This document shows, piece by piece, positions 24,500 through 36,333 of a stretch of DNA of 64,000 nucleotides. The notes beneath the pieces are model-generated. The model was given only the letters and a program-made list of their open reading frames with translations, searched no databases and was not told the DNA's origin. This DNA comes from Cucumis sativus. Lineage: Eukaryota; Streptophyta; Magnoliopsida; Cucurbitales; Cucurbitaceae. Position numbers and translations under genes: made by a program. Location: positions 27,823,489 to 27,887,488 of the forward strand of contig NC_026655.2 of the NCBI RefSeq assembly GCF_000004075.3. The letters run 5' to 3'. The stretch's first letter is position 1. Each line of letters starts with the position of its first letter.

Positions 24500-27270
24500 C
24501 CTCCAACTGATGAGTTACTTTGTCTTTAGTTTTTTAATTTGAAATCTGGTTTAAATAGGAAACTATGCACTGTTCATATTTTGATATAGTTATTGTTCAG
24601 TTAATTTGAGTTGATGTTATTGTTTGTCGTGAACTCATTCGAAAAATCTCGACTTTTTCATGATTCTTGATTCGTGCAAATGATGAATCTATATCAAAAT
24701 ATATGAATTTATCCCGAGATTCGTTAAAGAAGTCCTTAGATCAAATGAGTTCCACATGCATTTTATAGGGTAATCACAAGGTTGGTTTTATTCTAGATTA
24801 TATCAAGATAACACATAATACATGCAAAACCCTAATCTTGTGGCATCTCGGTACAATTTTGCATTGGTTCTATTGCTTATTCATGTAATCTCGATCGAAA
24901 ATGTCCCGAGACATACTTAGTTTGTTAATATAAAAAATAAAATGACCTCTTATGTTCTCATTTCAAAACCAAACTTCAACTTTGGCCATTTTCTTAGTTT
25001 TTTCATCACTTGTTAAATTTTCTAATCGTTACCAAAATAATATAAATTTTAAAATTTTCTCATCAAATTCAATCAACAAAGAATTACAATTGGATTTAAA
25101 CGTGTTTTTCACAGCTTATAAAATATTTATATAAATAAAAGGAGAGTGAAATGAGAGCTTGCAAAAAGTAGAGAAGAATAAAAGACACTCATCCACCAAG
25201 AAAAGCAAAAGTTGGATGAAACCGGGAGAGAGAAGGGGAAGAAGAGGGGTGATTGGCCTCGATTTCGAGACACACATTATAAAGTCGAATAAAAAGTGGT
25301 ATCCAACTTGCATCATCATCTTTTAAATTTACTAATTTATTCCTGAAAACCATAAGCGCACTTAATCCTTGATCCTTAATACTCATACTAGCTACTCGAT
25401 GCTCAATGCTCAATGCTTTATGCTCATTGTTTTATATTATATGCTCTACGTTATATATATACTAGATATTTCATCCTCAATACTTGATACTATGTACTAG
25501 CTAATCAATATTTGATGTTCTCGATTTTATTTATGTTATATATGTTTGTCACTTGATGTTCGATACTTAAAGAAACACAAAAGGAGAAAGAGTACAAATG
25601 TCAAAGAACAAAAGAATAAATAAATAAAAAAGATACCAAAGATAAAAGTATAAAAATAACAAAAGGCAAAGAAAAGATCGTTGAAAAAGAAGGGGAAAAA
25701 ACAAAAGGAAAAAGTGTACTATTGTTCAATCAAAATATTAGACAGTATTTAAATACAAACAAGATGATCCACAACAGCTCCTGATTCGAGTAATATCCAG
25801 CTTCATATTATTTTTATGTCAATAGATGTATTCGTGAGTTACATTCATATAAAGTTGTCCAATCAATCGCCCCACAACAATAAATCTTATTCGATTTAGT
25901 CATAATATTACCAAGTGTGCAACTCTATCGGACCAATCAGCAGCTCTCATGTCAATGTTGTGCAAAGATGTTAGTATTACAGGCGAGTAGAACATCTTGT
26001 TTGATACCAAATTGCCTGATTGTTCTATCAAAATGATGTCACTCACCGATGTGAAAACATATGAGATGACTAACTGTATGCCGTATGACACGACTGTTCG
26101 TATAAAAATTCAGCAAACTATCAATGATAGTTTTGTACAACTTCCAAATAATATGAAAGACAACATATTATATTAAACAAATAATACATAACTTAACAAT
26201 AAGCAACAACGTACTTGGTTAGGTTGAAGATCAAATATGTACCTACATTGAGACACTACATGTGTAGCCGACATGGTCACACAAAATTGATCTCTCCATA
26301 GTATTGTTCGGTTAATATTTTAGATTTTAAACGTATTGCGTATAAAAAAGTATGGTTAATCTAAATTAAACAAAACAACGTATCCTTGAACCAGAAGAAA
26401 ATTCAAATTATATGACCAACAATTGTACTCATCTTTCTCATACTTGTCAATTTTATCTTGGTGTTCCATGAACTGTTCGATGAAGATGATTTGTATCAAT
26501 TTCTTTTTGTTTTTTATGTAGAGAAATACGCCACTTTGAGAATATTAAGATAGAACAACATTTTTATCCTTCTATCTTTTAGAGTAATTCCCTTAAATCG
26601 AAATATATAGCTTGTTGAGATATTTGACATTCTCATTTAGTTTCTCGGTAATATACTACATCTTCCAATCTCCTCAAATTGATTGGAGAACTACCCATAA
26701 CGAAAGAAAATGGAGTATGTGTTGAAAAATAAAGACACAAACAATTAGGTTGACGTGCATATATCATACTCTCTTTTAAGAAGATTCAAGCCTTTTACAA
26801 TGTGTATTTAATTCTTTATATCAATGTAACAAATAATCTCTATCTTGTCTCCTTCAAAATACAACAACTCAACTTAAACATTGTGTAGCTCAAATCACTA
26901 TACACTAAAAGGGTGAGTTTAAAGTTCCACCACTAAGAACACCCTTATGTGTTGGCTAATTAATTCAAATAGTTGATAGACAAACAAGAATGATACCGTT
27001 TTTAATTGTTGTTGAAAATATACTTACAACATAGATATTAGAATTTTAGAAATTTAAGTAAAACAAATAATGTATGTTAAACTCTCTTTCTCTTTTAACT
27101 TCTATTAAAATTTGAAAAGAAAGTTATTAAAATATTAAGTGACCACAATAACTATGCAATTACATCATCTAAATTTATCATATATTATAATTGGAGAGAA
27201 ATTATTGTGCAAAATAAGCCAATATGAAGTACTAAAAAAGGAAGAAGATAAATTTGTAATATAATTTTAA
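24500..27270. other. Intergenic spacer, no gene recognised
   Basis: AT-rich. A short array of the 7-9 bp unit ATGCTCA occurs at about 25399-25430. A long purine-rich run covers 25565-25715. An open frame on the minus strand at 25900-26091 has no recognisable domain. I see nothing else I can support. Confidence 0.5.
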
Positions 27271-27501
27271 GAATCTTTTTGAATTTTCGTAAGAGAGGGA
27301 GACTTCAAAAGAGTCCCTCTCTGCCCTATCTATCGAGAGTCGAGACTTCCGAGTCTAATTTCAATTCCTTTCTCCATCCGACCCTTTCATGGTTCTTCCA
27401 AATTTACCCCAAATTTCTCAAGCTTTCTGTTTACAGACACGTATGTAAACGGACCCTCAATCTTCTCCTTCCTCACTGCTCCCCAATTTTCAAACCCTAT
27501 C

Positions 27502-30320
27502 ATGGATTCCCTCCGTTCTACTTACAAAGACGAAGACGATGAAGAAGATGAGTCCGTTCGCCCTTCTGAGATCGACCCTCCTGAGCTTGCTGATCCACCA
27601 ATGGATACTAACGTCAGCGGCTCCTCAACTGACCCCCAGGACGGTACCAGACAAGACCCACCTGATGCCTCTGAAGAAATATCCGAAGAGGAACCCGCCT
27701 CCGATGACACTGAGAAATCGGCTAAATTAGCGAAGTCACCTGGGAATGACGACGATGACGAAGACCCACCTTCGAAAAAGCAAAAGCAATTATCTTCGCT
27801 TAACCAACCGGTGGAGGAGGATAAATCGGCATTACCCGGATCGAATTCTGCTAAAAACGACGGTTCCGCCGGTGGCAATGCTGCTCCGGTGGCCACGGCT
27901 TTGAATCCGAAGAAATCAAAGAAGAAGAACAATAATGTTTGGGTTACGAAGTCGACCCGGAAAGGGAAAAAGAAGAACAAAGCTAATAACAATAACAATG
28001 CTCCAACTGAGGACCCTGTGTTGATCACTCCAGTTCCGAGGTTCCCTGACAAAGGAGATGACAATAACGATATGCAAATATGTTTGTCAAAGGTTTACAA
28101 AGCGGAGAAAGTTGAATTGAGTGATGATAGAATGAGTGCTGGTAGTACAAAAGGGTATAGAATGGTGAGAGCCACAAGAGGGGTGGAGGAAGGGGCGTGG
28201 TATTTTGAAATCAAGGTGGTGAGCTTGGGGGAGACCGGGCATACTCGACTTGGATGGTCGACGGATAAAGGGGACTTGCAGGCTCCGGTGGGGTACGACG
28301 GGAACAGTTTTGGGTATAGAGATATTGATGGAAGTAAAGTGCATAAGGCTTTAAGAGAGAAATATGGAGAGGAGGGATATAAGGAAGGTGATGTTATCGG
28401 TTTCTATATCAATTTGCCTGATGGGGCTCTGTATGCGCCCAAGCCACCTCATTTTGTTTGGTATAAGGGACAGAGGTATATTTGTGCTCCTGAAGGGAAA
28501 GAGGAGCCGCCTAAAGTAGTTCCTGGTATGTTAGATTGCTTTACTAAATGTTGACAATTTTTGCATTCTATGTTCATTTTACTTTGAAGTGAAATAGTTT
28601 AGGTTCTGCTATATGTTCTATCATCTATGCAAGCTCTATGGAATACATTGCTACTGCATCTTGATTGTTATGTAAATAGTTCATCTGCTCTTGTACTTTT
28701 GATATGCTATGCTTTTTTTTTCTCAATTTTTAATTGATTGTCAGAGTTAGTTGGGCAAAAATGTTTTGGTTCCTAATGTTTAAAATGCCTTCAACATCTC
28801 CTAGTGTTAGCCAGTTCTGCTGGGCTATGAAACAATTGATGAGAAGAAACAAAAGTTTCGCCCATGAGGCAAGATCTCACTGGCTCGCAAGCAGGGCTGA
28901 GGTTTTTAGCAAATTTGTGCAGTTGATCTAGGATGAAAATATAGTTTCTTTATTGTTATTGTTTTATTTGAAGCTTGCTACTATAGTGACATTCGTTTTA
29001 AACTAAGGCTCCTCTAGGCATATGCTTGTGTTTCTTGACACTGACATAGTTGGAAGAATTCTTAAATGAGTTTTGGAGGGGGGAGGGTTGTGTTCTGACC
29101 ATTCCTTGGTTTGCAACTTGCAAGGGAGAAACCATTTGGAAAAACAGTTTCAGAGACAGCAAAGAAAAGTGATATAAAAATAGAATGTCCAGATCAATAA
29201 GTTAAAACTCAAGATATTGTACTAAATACAAGATGCATGCTGTTTCCACCTTATTTGGAGACATCGAATGCCTGCAATTGGTTGTATTTGTAAGTGATAA
29301 AACTGAAGCCGCAATTCACTTATTCCAAGATGAATAAACACTTCAAAGTGTATCAGGCAGGGCACAAACATAAATGTCCCTGGTAGAGCAGTACATTATC
29401 TGTGAACAGGGAGAAATCACCCTCTCGGGACAACTTTGTCTGCCGAAATCAGGCTCGAGGCTAGGATCGCCCTGTTGACCATCTATAATGTTCTGTCTTA
29501 AGGTTGAACTTGTCAACTGTGCCATTTGGGAAGTAATTTCCCCTATCACCACCGGTATGTTCACATGTTCCAAGTCGAAATATATATGGGATGGGGAGAG
29601 GAGTTAGCTCATTAATAGTAGTGCAATTAAATCATAGAAGTGAAGGACTGTGAGGGGGCTGTTTGGTCAAGAGGGTGTAGTGGGGTTGGCCCATTTGGTT
29701 ATTTTGTCAGTAACGAAATGAAAGAAGTTGCATTGCTTTTACTTGAATTCAGTTGAGTGCTGATTTATTTTAACTTCAGCACAATTCAGTGAGTTTGGGC
29801 CCTGTCTGTTTTTTGGGTAACATCTATTTTTGTCTAATACCCAACCATTTTCCACATTATGAGGCAACTGTCATGTTGGTTATATAGTGATTGATTGAGA
29901 ATCAGGGATTAGGGAAAAATGCCCATGAAATCTGTTGTGTTTTTCATTCTCTTTTCTGTTTTATGTTTACCTAGTTCAAATCTTGATTGAAATATCATCT
30001 CCTTTATGAAGTTGCATGATGTATCCGACATTCGTTATGCAGGAAGCGAAATTTCTTTCTTCAAAAACGGAGTGTGCCAAGGGATTGCTTTTACAGATCT
30101 AAATGGAGGCCGCTATTATCCTGCAGCCTCCATGTACACTCTCCCTAATCAACCAAATTGTGTTGTCAAGTTCAACTTTGGCCCCGATTTTGAATGCTTT
30201 CCAGAGGACTTACAAGGTCGTCCTTTGCCACAACCCATGATCGCAGTACCTTACCACGGATTCGACAACCAAGTTGAGAACGGAGTTTCAAGTGAGAAAA
30301 ACACATTAGTCACGAAGTAG
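27502..30320 (+). CDS. TRO: TRAUCO/ASH2L-like SPRY protein
   Basis: Homologue of TRAUCO, the plant Ash2 subunit of COMPASS-like complexes that methylate histone H3 lysine 4 in the nucleus. Two exons, 27502-28525 and 30043-30320, join at a codon split (G then GA) to give 433 residues; the intron is about 1.5 kb. Residues 1-180 are acidic and proline-rich, followed by lysine-rich stretches that look like nuclear localisation signals (KKSKKKN, KGKKKNK). From about residue 195 comes a SPRY domain: [59 protein letters not shown]. It is completed by exon 2 ([42 protein letters not shown]). There is no PHD or winged-helix part, as in the plant protein. The ATG at 27502 is the first in the frame after a pyrimidine-rich leader. 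Confidence 0.95.
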
Positions 30321-31440
30321 TACCATTTTTTTTAACCACACCAACCACTTTTAGATCTACATGACTTGAATATTATATATTTTTTCAAATGTATTGTTAG
30401 CTCATGTGCATTAGGACTGATAGATGGAAGATGAGTGGTGTAAATTTTTCTAGTTACCATCAGGTGAAGAGAGCAATTTATTTGAGAGATGTGTAGAGAT
30501 AGACAGTGCATAAGCCCAACATTATTTATATAATTTGCTTCTTTTTCCAGACTTCAACTTTGCATTGGTTAGTTGATTGGATAGTTAAATGATTCATTTC
30601 ATTTTGTTCCAAAACAGTCTAACATAGCAGATAATAAGTTCTTGAACAGTTAAAAAGGCTGTTTGGTAGAAAATATCAAAACAGAAACTCGAAACAAAGT
30701 TGACTATATTTCATATTTTGAGTATGATAATGGATTTAAATAATTGTTTAAATTGTGTTTGATAGTATATTATAAAATTTAGTTGAAGTTGTTAAATAGT
30801 AGTTGACAATATACCATTACGGATATATTTGACGTACTGGGATGATAATTATTGTATGAGAAGTTAGAATAAATTTGAGAAATAACATTACTTCTCATAA
30901 ATTTGAGAAATAACATTTTTTTTGTTTGTTTTATATTTCAAAAGTAGCACAGTTTTAGAAAACTTATAATTTTGTTTTTCTCGGAGTCAATCTTGGTCGA
31001 GATCTACTTCAAGATTCTTCTCAAATTTTGAAAAACTCTTTGAAAGATTTATATTGGTCTCTCTCAATCGAGTCAGTGTGTTTTTATTAAAAATTTGAAA
31101 ATAAAGATAAAGAAGCCAAATAACATAAATAAGATGCTTTGGATATTAGAATAATTTTTTTTTACAAACTTTTGCTCCGTGAGAGCATCAACAAGAACAA
31201 CATTTGCAAGTCCTAATTCCAACCAAATAGAATCAAAGTGTTTATACTGAAAAATATTTTTACATCAATTTCTTTTCCAAAACTATTCCTATATCGATTA
31301 TCAACAAGTCTGATACAATGTATTTCAACACAGTAGTTGCTGCAAAGAATGTAATCAAAAATGGTTTTTCATATATCCTCAAAATATGAAGTCAAACCAA
31401 CAAAAAAAAAAAAAAAAACCAACAATTTTTAGCACATTAA
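30321..31440. other. 3' flank of TRO and spacer
   Basis: The 3' UTR probably lies in the first 200-300 bp. The remainder is AT-rich. ATAAATTTGAGAAATAACATT-like blocks occur twice (near 30868 and 30898), a short direct repeat. No gene is seen. Confidence 0.45.
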
Positions 31441-31720
31441 GCAAAGTTAATGGCTGTCATGGCTTAGGTTACAAACGAAGAAGAACTCAATATTGCTATT
31501 CAACAGATTTCATCTCCATCGGCCACAATTCAAGAAGAAATCAGTTCTAATGTTCATGAAGAAGAAGATCAAGATGATTTTGATAATCAATCATATCCAT
31601 ACTCGACAAAACCAGCCGACCAAAATCCATAAAAGACAAAACCCAAAGTCAAGACTCAAAATCCTATGGAAAGATGATTTTTCTTTCAAAGTATGTATCA
31701 TATCCTATAAGAGATAAACA

Positions 31721-32007
31721 TGTCATGTAATTTTGCTTTCGAACTGTGTGTCTAAGTGTTCTGTATAATATAGATGAGTATTGTAAAAGTGTGAACGTGT
31801 CATGTAAAATACCACATAAACAACTTCGAACTCCTACCATGTATATAAAAGGGAGCCTAGGAGAGTTAGGAGAACATGTTTTGAGTGTATCTATCTAGAA
31901 TAAAGAGCTTGTACTATGATATTTAAATATTTTTTTTTAAAATTCTCTATGTTTAGCATTGTTCCAATCTTCTACTTATTTCTAAGTAAGTCTTTAATTT
32001 TCCAACA
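31721..32007 (+). mobile_element. LTR-like segment
   Basis: The segment runs from TGTCATGTAA to TTTCCAACA (TG...CA). Inside it are a TATATAAAAGGG promoter-like motif and an AATAAAG poly(A)-like motif in LTR order. Upstream (31450-31690) is an acidic frame with EEELNIAIQQISS and SSNVHEEEDQDDF, possibly a polyprotein remnant. No target duplication matched these limits, so the boundaries are tentative. Confidence 0.4.
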
Positions 32008-32065
32008 CCCACTTTACAAATTTTCCAATAATTTAATCATTTATTATTATTGTTTTTATTTTTAA

Positions 32066-32178
32066 CAAATATTTAATTATTTCTTTCGTATCCTCTTTTC
32101 CATAACAAAATATTATTATATTTCTCTTTTTCATAACAAATATTTAACTACTCATTTCATACCCTCTTTTCCATAACA
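32066..32178. repeat. Direct repeat, offset about 73 bp
   Basis: Two blocks of about 37 bp share ATTTAA, then TTTCRTA, then CCTCTTTTCCATAACA; the first starts near 32070 and the second near 32141. They sit in transposon-derived spacer. Confidence 0.55.
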
Positions 32179-32324
32179 CTACTCATCTCATTCGTATCAA
32201 TCATGCAAAGCTTACACATTATCATAACCATGCCATTTTATTTCTATTCATTACATATTAGTATGTCATATGTCCACGTCTCTACACCTTGCAATATCCT
32301 ATTATGCATGCACCCACGTAGTAA

Positions 32325-32610
32325 TGGTATTAGAGCCATTTCTCATTAGAGAGTATACTAGTTCTTTTAATCCAACATTAAGGTGTAGTAGTTTTGTCCG
32401 AGGGAATGATTGTAAATCTGACCAAAGTCTCACATCAATTAGATAAGGGGATGATCTTGGGTATAAAAGTGATGACAAATATCTCCATTTGTATGAGGCC
32501 TTTTGGAATGATACAAAAAATAAAGGAATGAGGGTGTATACTCAAAGTGGACAATATCATACCATTATAGAGATATTTGGAGGGGTTTGTTGTCCTAACA
32601 AAGTGCATGC
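32325..32610 (+). mobile_element. Possible LTR-element fragment with PBS-like site
   Basis: TGGTATTAGAGCC at 32325-32337 differs by one base from the initiator-tRNA primer-binding consensus. Downstream, a GTCTCACATC block followed by GGGGATGATCTTGGGTATAA resembles sequence common in plant LTR and TRIM elements. No coding remnant or clear LTR pair was found. Confidence 0.3.
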
Positions 32611-33145
32611 TAAGTGACAGAGCTAAGTTTAAGAGTTGTTTTTTGTTGCAAAGAGTTGGGAAGGTCTTCAAGGCTCGATGGAAGAATTTTGCACAGTGAC
32701 AAGTGAAAGACTTTAAGTGTTCCGCTTACTAGGCGTTTGGCCCCTCGTCTTGGGGAGAGATATGCGAGGGATGTCTACGCGACATGCCCCCATCTAGTCA
32801 CACGGAGTGACAGTTGGTGTGAGCCGTGACACAAGCCTTTGGAAGGATTTTTGGATGAAAAGCCTACTGGACCTTCAAACTGAACTTAAGAGACTGCATG
32901 TGCTTTTGAATTATGCATTGATGCTAGTTAAAATGCATAGTTGGTATGTGTAAATGTTGATTGATGATACATTAAGTATGATTTATGGATTCCATAATTT
33001 ATGGATTATTGTGCTTTATGGACTGTTATGACTGATTATTCATGCCATGGTTATGTTGATTGTACATGATTTTGGACTGAGGTGTGTTTGTTAACTTTGA
33101 TCGTTAAACTTATATCCTAATTGTATTGTGTTCCTATCTATGTGG

Positions 33146-33400
33146 TCACTCACACGACTTAGGGTGTTCCTACGGAACCACTTACATACGACTAGAAGCA
33201 TGTACCTATAAATCACATGTACGGTTAGAGGTTAGTTATATTGTGTTCATACAGGGCCACTTGCACGACTAGGGGTATTCCGACGGGATCACTTGCAGGA
33301 TTAGATGTGTATTTATGTATCACGTACATGTTTATGAAATGTGTACCTACAATCACTCACACGGTTAGGTGTGTTCGTATGGCTCACTTGCTTGAGTGTG
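33146..33400. repeat. Degenerate minisatellite, about 33-bp unit
   Basis: A unit beginning CACTYRCACGRYTAGG recurs at about 33146, 33179, 33213, 33257, 33290, 33354 and 33386. The spacing is 32-34 bp, apart from one 44-bp step and one 64-bp step. The units are diverged but in constant order. They resemble the reverse complement of the 34-bp units at 3010-3160. Confidence 0.65.
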
Positions 33401-34259
33401 CTCCATTGAACATAGATAGCATTGAAATACATTGTAATGCAATTGAGAAGAATGATTAGATGGATTTTTTTCCATTAAACTCTATTTCTCTTTTTAATTT
33501 TTACCATTTCATGTTTGGTCTGCCCTGGATTGACTCCATTCTAACACTCATTTCATTGAGTTATGGTGATTACATTGGAAGCTCCCAAACCCATAAAAGG
33601 TCCAAACACTCAAATATTAGAAGGAAGAATGCAAAAAAAATCGAAATTAGGTTAACATTTGAATTTACTCTTCCCCTCCATTTGAGTTCTCTTTTCCGTC
33701 TCTCTCTCTCTCCCTCAATCTTGTATTCTTCTTCAGCCCAACCACCGCCGTGCTCCTCTACACCCATCTGCTCGCCGCCGTTCACATTAAGCGCCAACGT
33801 GGTCGCCGCCGGTAATTTTCTTTCTATATTTCTCTCTTCAATCTCTCTCTAACCACGCACAATAACCTTCCGGTCACCGTCGAACGACCAGTGCCGCTAT
33901 CTCTGGAATCGGAGTTCTTGGTAAGTTTCTGGGTGTTTTGGATGGTTTGGTTAGTATTTATTAACCTATTGGGTTGGAGTGTATTTGGATCAAATTGTCC
34001 CTTGGATAAGTTGTTTGGTGACTTTTGGAGTGAGTTTCCAATTAGAATTAGGCTCCGAATGTTGAACTTTAATTTAATTCTTTTCGTAAGGCCTGATTCA
34101 AGGTTTACATAAGCCAGGAAGGATTTTGGTTTCTTGGGCATTAGTATTTCAGTCTATCTTCTAGGTATGTGGAGATGACGGCCTTACTTATTTTAGTATG
34201 CAGGTCTGTATATTTGTTTGTCTTGTGACGAAAATGTACATTACACTCGAGCTGGGGGC

Positions 34260-34985
34260 CCTCATGTTAAAAAATAAAATTCATTAGATGACATGGATGC
34301 CCGAAGGGTTGCAACCCATGATCTCACCAGAAATAATGGGAGAAAGCCAACTGGGAATGCCAATATTAGATAGAGCTCTTCCCGCTAGAGCATGGGCAAC
34401 CAAATTGGCATATCTAGGAATAAATTTAAAACCCTCAGTGTGAATTTTGATTATCAAGTCTGCAATTCCCCTCAAAATGATCCCCTGAGGAGAGCCTGAC
34501 AAACTATTAGCATGAATAGCCTTCACCAACACTTGAGAATCTGATTCTACTCAAAAGCTCGCTAACCCCTTTGCATCAGGCATCTTTAAACTGGAGAGGA
34601 GCGCCAATGTTTTTGTGGACAACACATTGATTCCCCCTCCAGAAAAGCTGAGAAAGCCACAACAACCCTCCCAAACTTGAAAAATACCTCCCAGACCTGT
34701 ATGGCTTCTCTGTATGCTACACGAGCCATCTATGTTAAGTTAAATAATAGCAGCCTTCAAAACCACTCACCTTTGCGCTACATCTTCCCCATTGCTCGCA
34801 GGCCAAACACCACCCCTCTGTCCCAACAGCATCTTCATCGAGGGCCTCACCTGCATCTCTTGATACTCTGTCACATAAAATAAAATCCACCCCACTTTCT
34901 TACCAACCAAAGGAACTGGTCATTGTCTAGCTACATAATTCCAGTTTGACCATAAGGGCCAACACCAAAATGAAAACAAATTTAG
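34260..34985 (-). mobile_element. LINE fragment with RNase H domain
   Basis: The minus strand encodes the RNase H-like tail of a plant LINE ORF2. In order come a GGIFQVWEG-like strand, ALLSSLKMPDAKGLASF, VESDSQVLVKAIH, GFKFIPRYANLVAHALA and a C-terminal GIPSWL segment, ending near 34284. At least one stop interrupts it (after GLASF). The 3' end reads TAATGAATTTTATTTTTT. The reverse transcriptase core is missing. Confidence 0.75.
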
Positions 34986-35069
34986 TTTAGCTACAAAAAG
35001 ACACTCTACTAGTTACATTGGAAGTTGGGTCACTACAAAATCAGACCCTCAAGAAATCCTTCCACACGA

Positions 35070-36260
35070 GAAGTTTGGTTGTTACAAAATCAGATCCATA
35101 AAATATCCTTACTTCTTCCTTCAATTGTTGGGTTGCTTTAGTCTGTGGTGTCCTCTTTAGTTTGTGGTGTGCCCTCTTGAGGCGTGTGATCAGTGCTATT
35201 TTTGGGATTGATGACCGTGGTTGGAGTTCTCTTGTGATACAACAGAAAGTTGAGGCTTTGGGTTTGGTATTATGAAGTGAAAGGAGTGTTTGTTTAATTT
35301 TGTTGAGTTTTCTATGGGTGATGGGAAAGGCTTTAGGTTTTGGGAAGATAATTGGCGTGCTCCGCAACCTGTTGTGACTTTGTACCATGATATTTATGTT
35401 ATCTCCACTGAAAAAGAACTTGTCTTAGATTGTTGGAATTCTCTGAAACAAGCTTGGGATTTGGGGTTATGGAGAAACCTCTTTGATAGAGAAGTTGGAA
35501 GTTCCATTACTTGTGCCCAATTATTGAATTCTTGGGTGGTAAATGGAAATAGAAGCAAGTTACCTGAGAGATCGACTCCTCAGGCCAGCTTTCTACGAAG
35601 TCCACTTTCCTAAACTTGATAAAGGGTTCACAGAAAATAAACTCCCTATGGTCAACCTTATATTGAAGCTTAGAATTCCTAAGAAAGTGAAGATCTTCCT
35701 ACGGTCCCTTGCTTATAGAAGTCTAAATACTCACGGAAAGCTTCAAAGGAAATCCCCATATTGGATCCTCACCCCCTCCATTTTCTGTCTTTGTCTTAGA
35801 GAGATGAATACTATAGATCACTTGTTTCTACACTGCGAGTTTGCTTCTAAAGAGTGGTGTTTTTTTTAGTACTTTTGGGGTGGCTAGTTGCCTCCCCAAG
35901 AAGATTGATGATTGGATGATGGAGGGTCTTGACGGTGGGAGCTTTTGATGAAAAGAAAAAATCCTTGGAGATGTGCTACGTGTGCTCTTTTGTGGTGGCT
36001 TTGGAAAGAAAAGAATAGTAGGATGTTTGAAGATAAGTCTACGTCTTTTGATTCTTTTTGGCTCTTTTTCAAACTACAACCTTTTGGTGGTGTACAAATT
36101 ACATCAATTTCTTTTGTAATTATAACCTATTTATGATTATTAACAGTTAGAGAGCTCTTCTTGTTTAGTTTTGCAGGAGGGGGTTCCCTCTACCCTCTTT
36201 TCTAGGCTGTTTTTGGTTCTTTTGATGAATATATATACCTTTGTGTACTATAAAAAAAGT
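35070..36260 (+). mobile_element. LINE fragment with zf-RVT, up to RRP45
   Basis: The plus strand carries the 3' half of a plant LINE ORF2. It includes RRVISAIFGIDDRGWSS near 35180, then SMGDGKGFRFWEDNW, LYHDIYVIS and DLGLWRNLFDRE (35310-35500), then a zf-RVT region with LILKLRIPKKVKIFLRSLAY, NTHGKLQRKSP and TIDHLFLHCEFASKEW (35640-35868), and WWLWKEKNSRMFEDKS near 36000. Frameshifts separate these pieces. An A-rich end lies at about 36250. The element stops within about 90 bp of the RRP45 start codon. Its 5' end faces the 5' end of the minus-strand LINE at 34260-34985. Confidence 0.8.
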
Positions 36261-36333
36261 TAATAGCATAATATAATACCTCTCTAATGTTATAGTTTGA
36301 ATTTTTAGCCAGTACGTGGAACTCTCTTTGTGA

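Noticed and set aside
24507..24530. Hammerhead ribozyme core (CTGATGAG)
   Set aside because: The CTGATGAG string occurs, but I found no GAAA partner with pairing stems at the right spacing.
27522..28064. Minus-strand 180-codon frame opposite TRO exon 1
   Set aside because: It is the antisense shadow of the acidic and serine-rich coding sequence; the plus-strand protein is clearly recognised.
33460..33900. Plus-strand frame of 130 codons with a CCGCC-rich segment
   Set aside because: It looks like a leader and intron border of a dispersed element; no domain or partner exon is seen.
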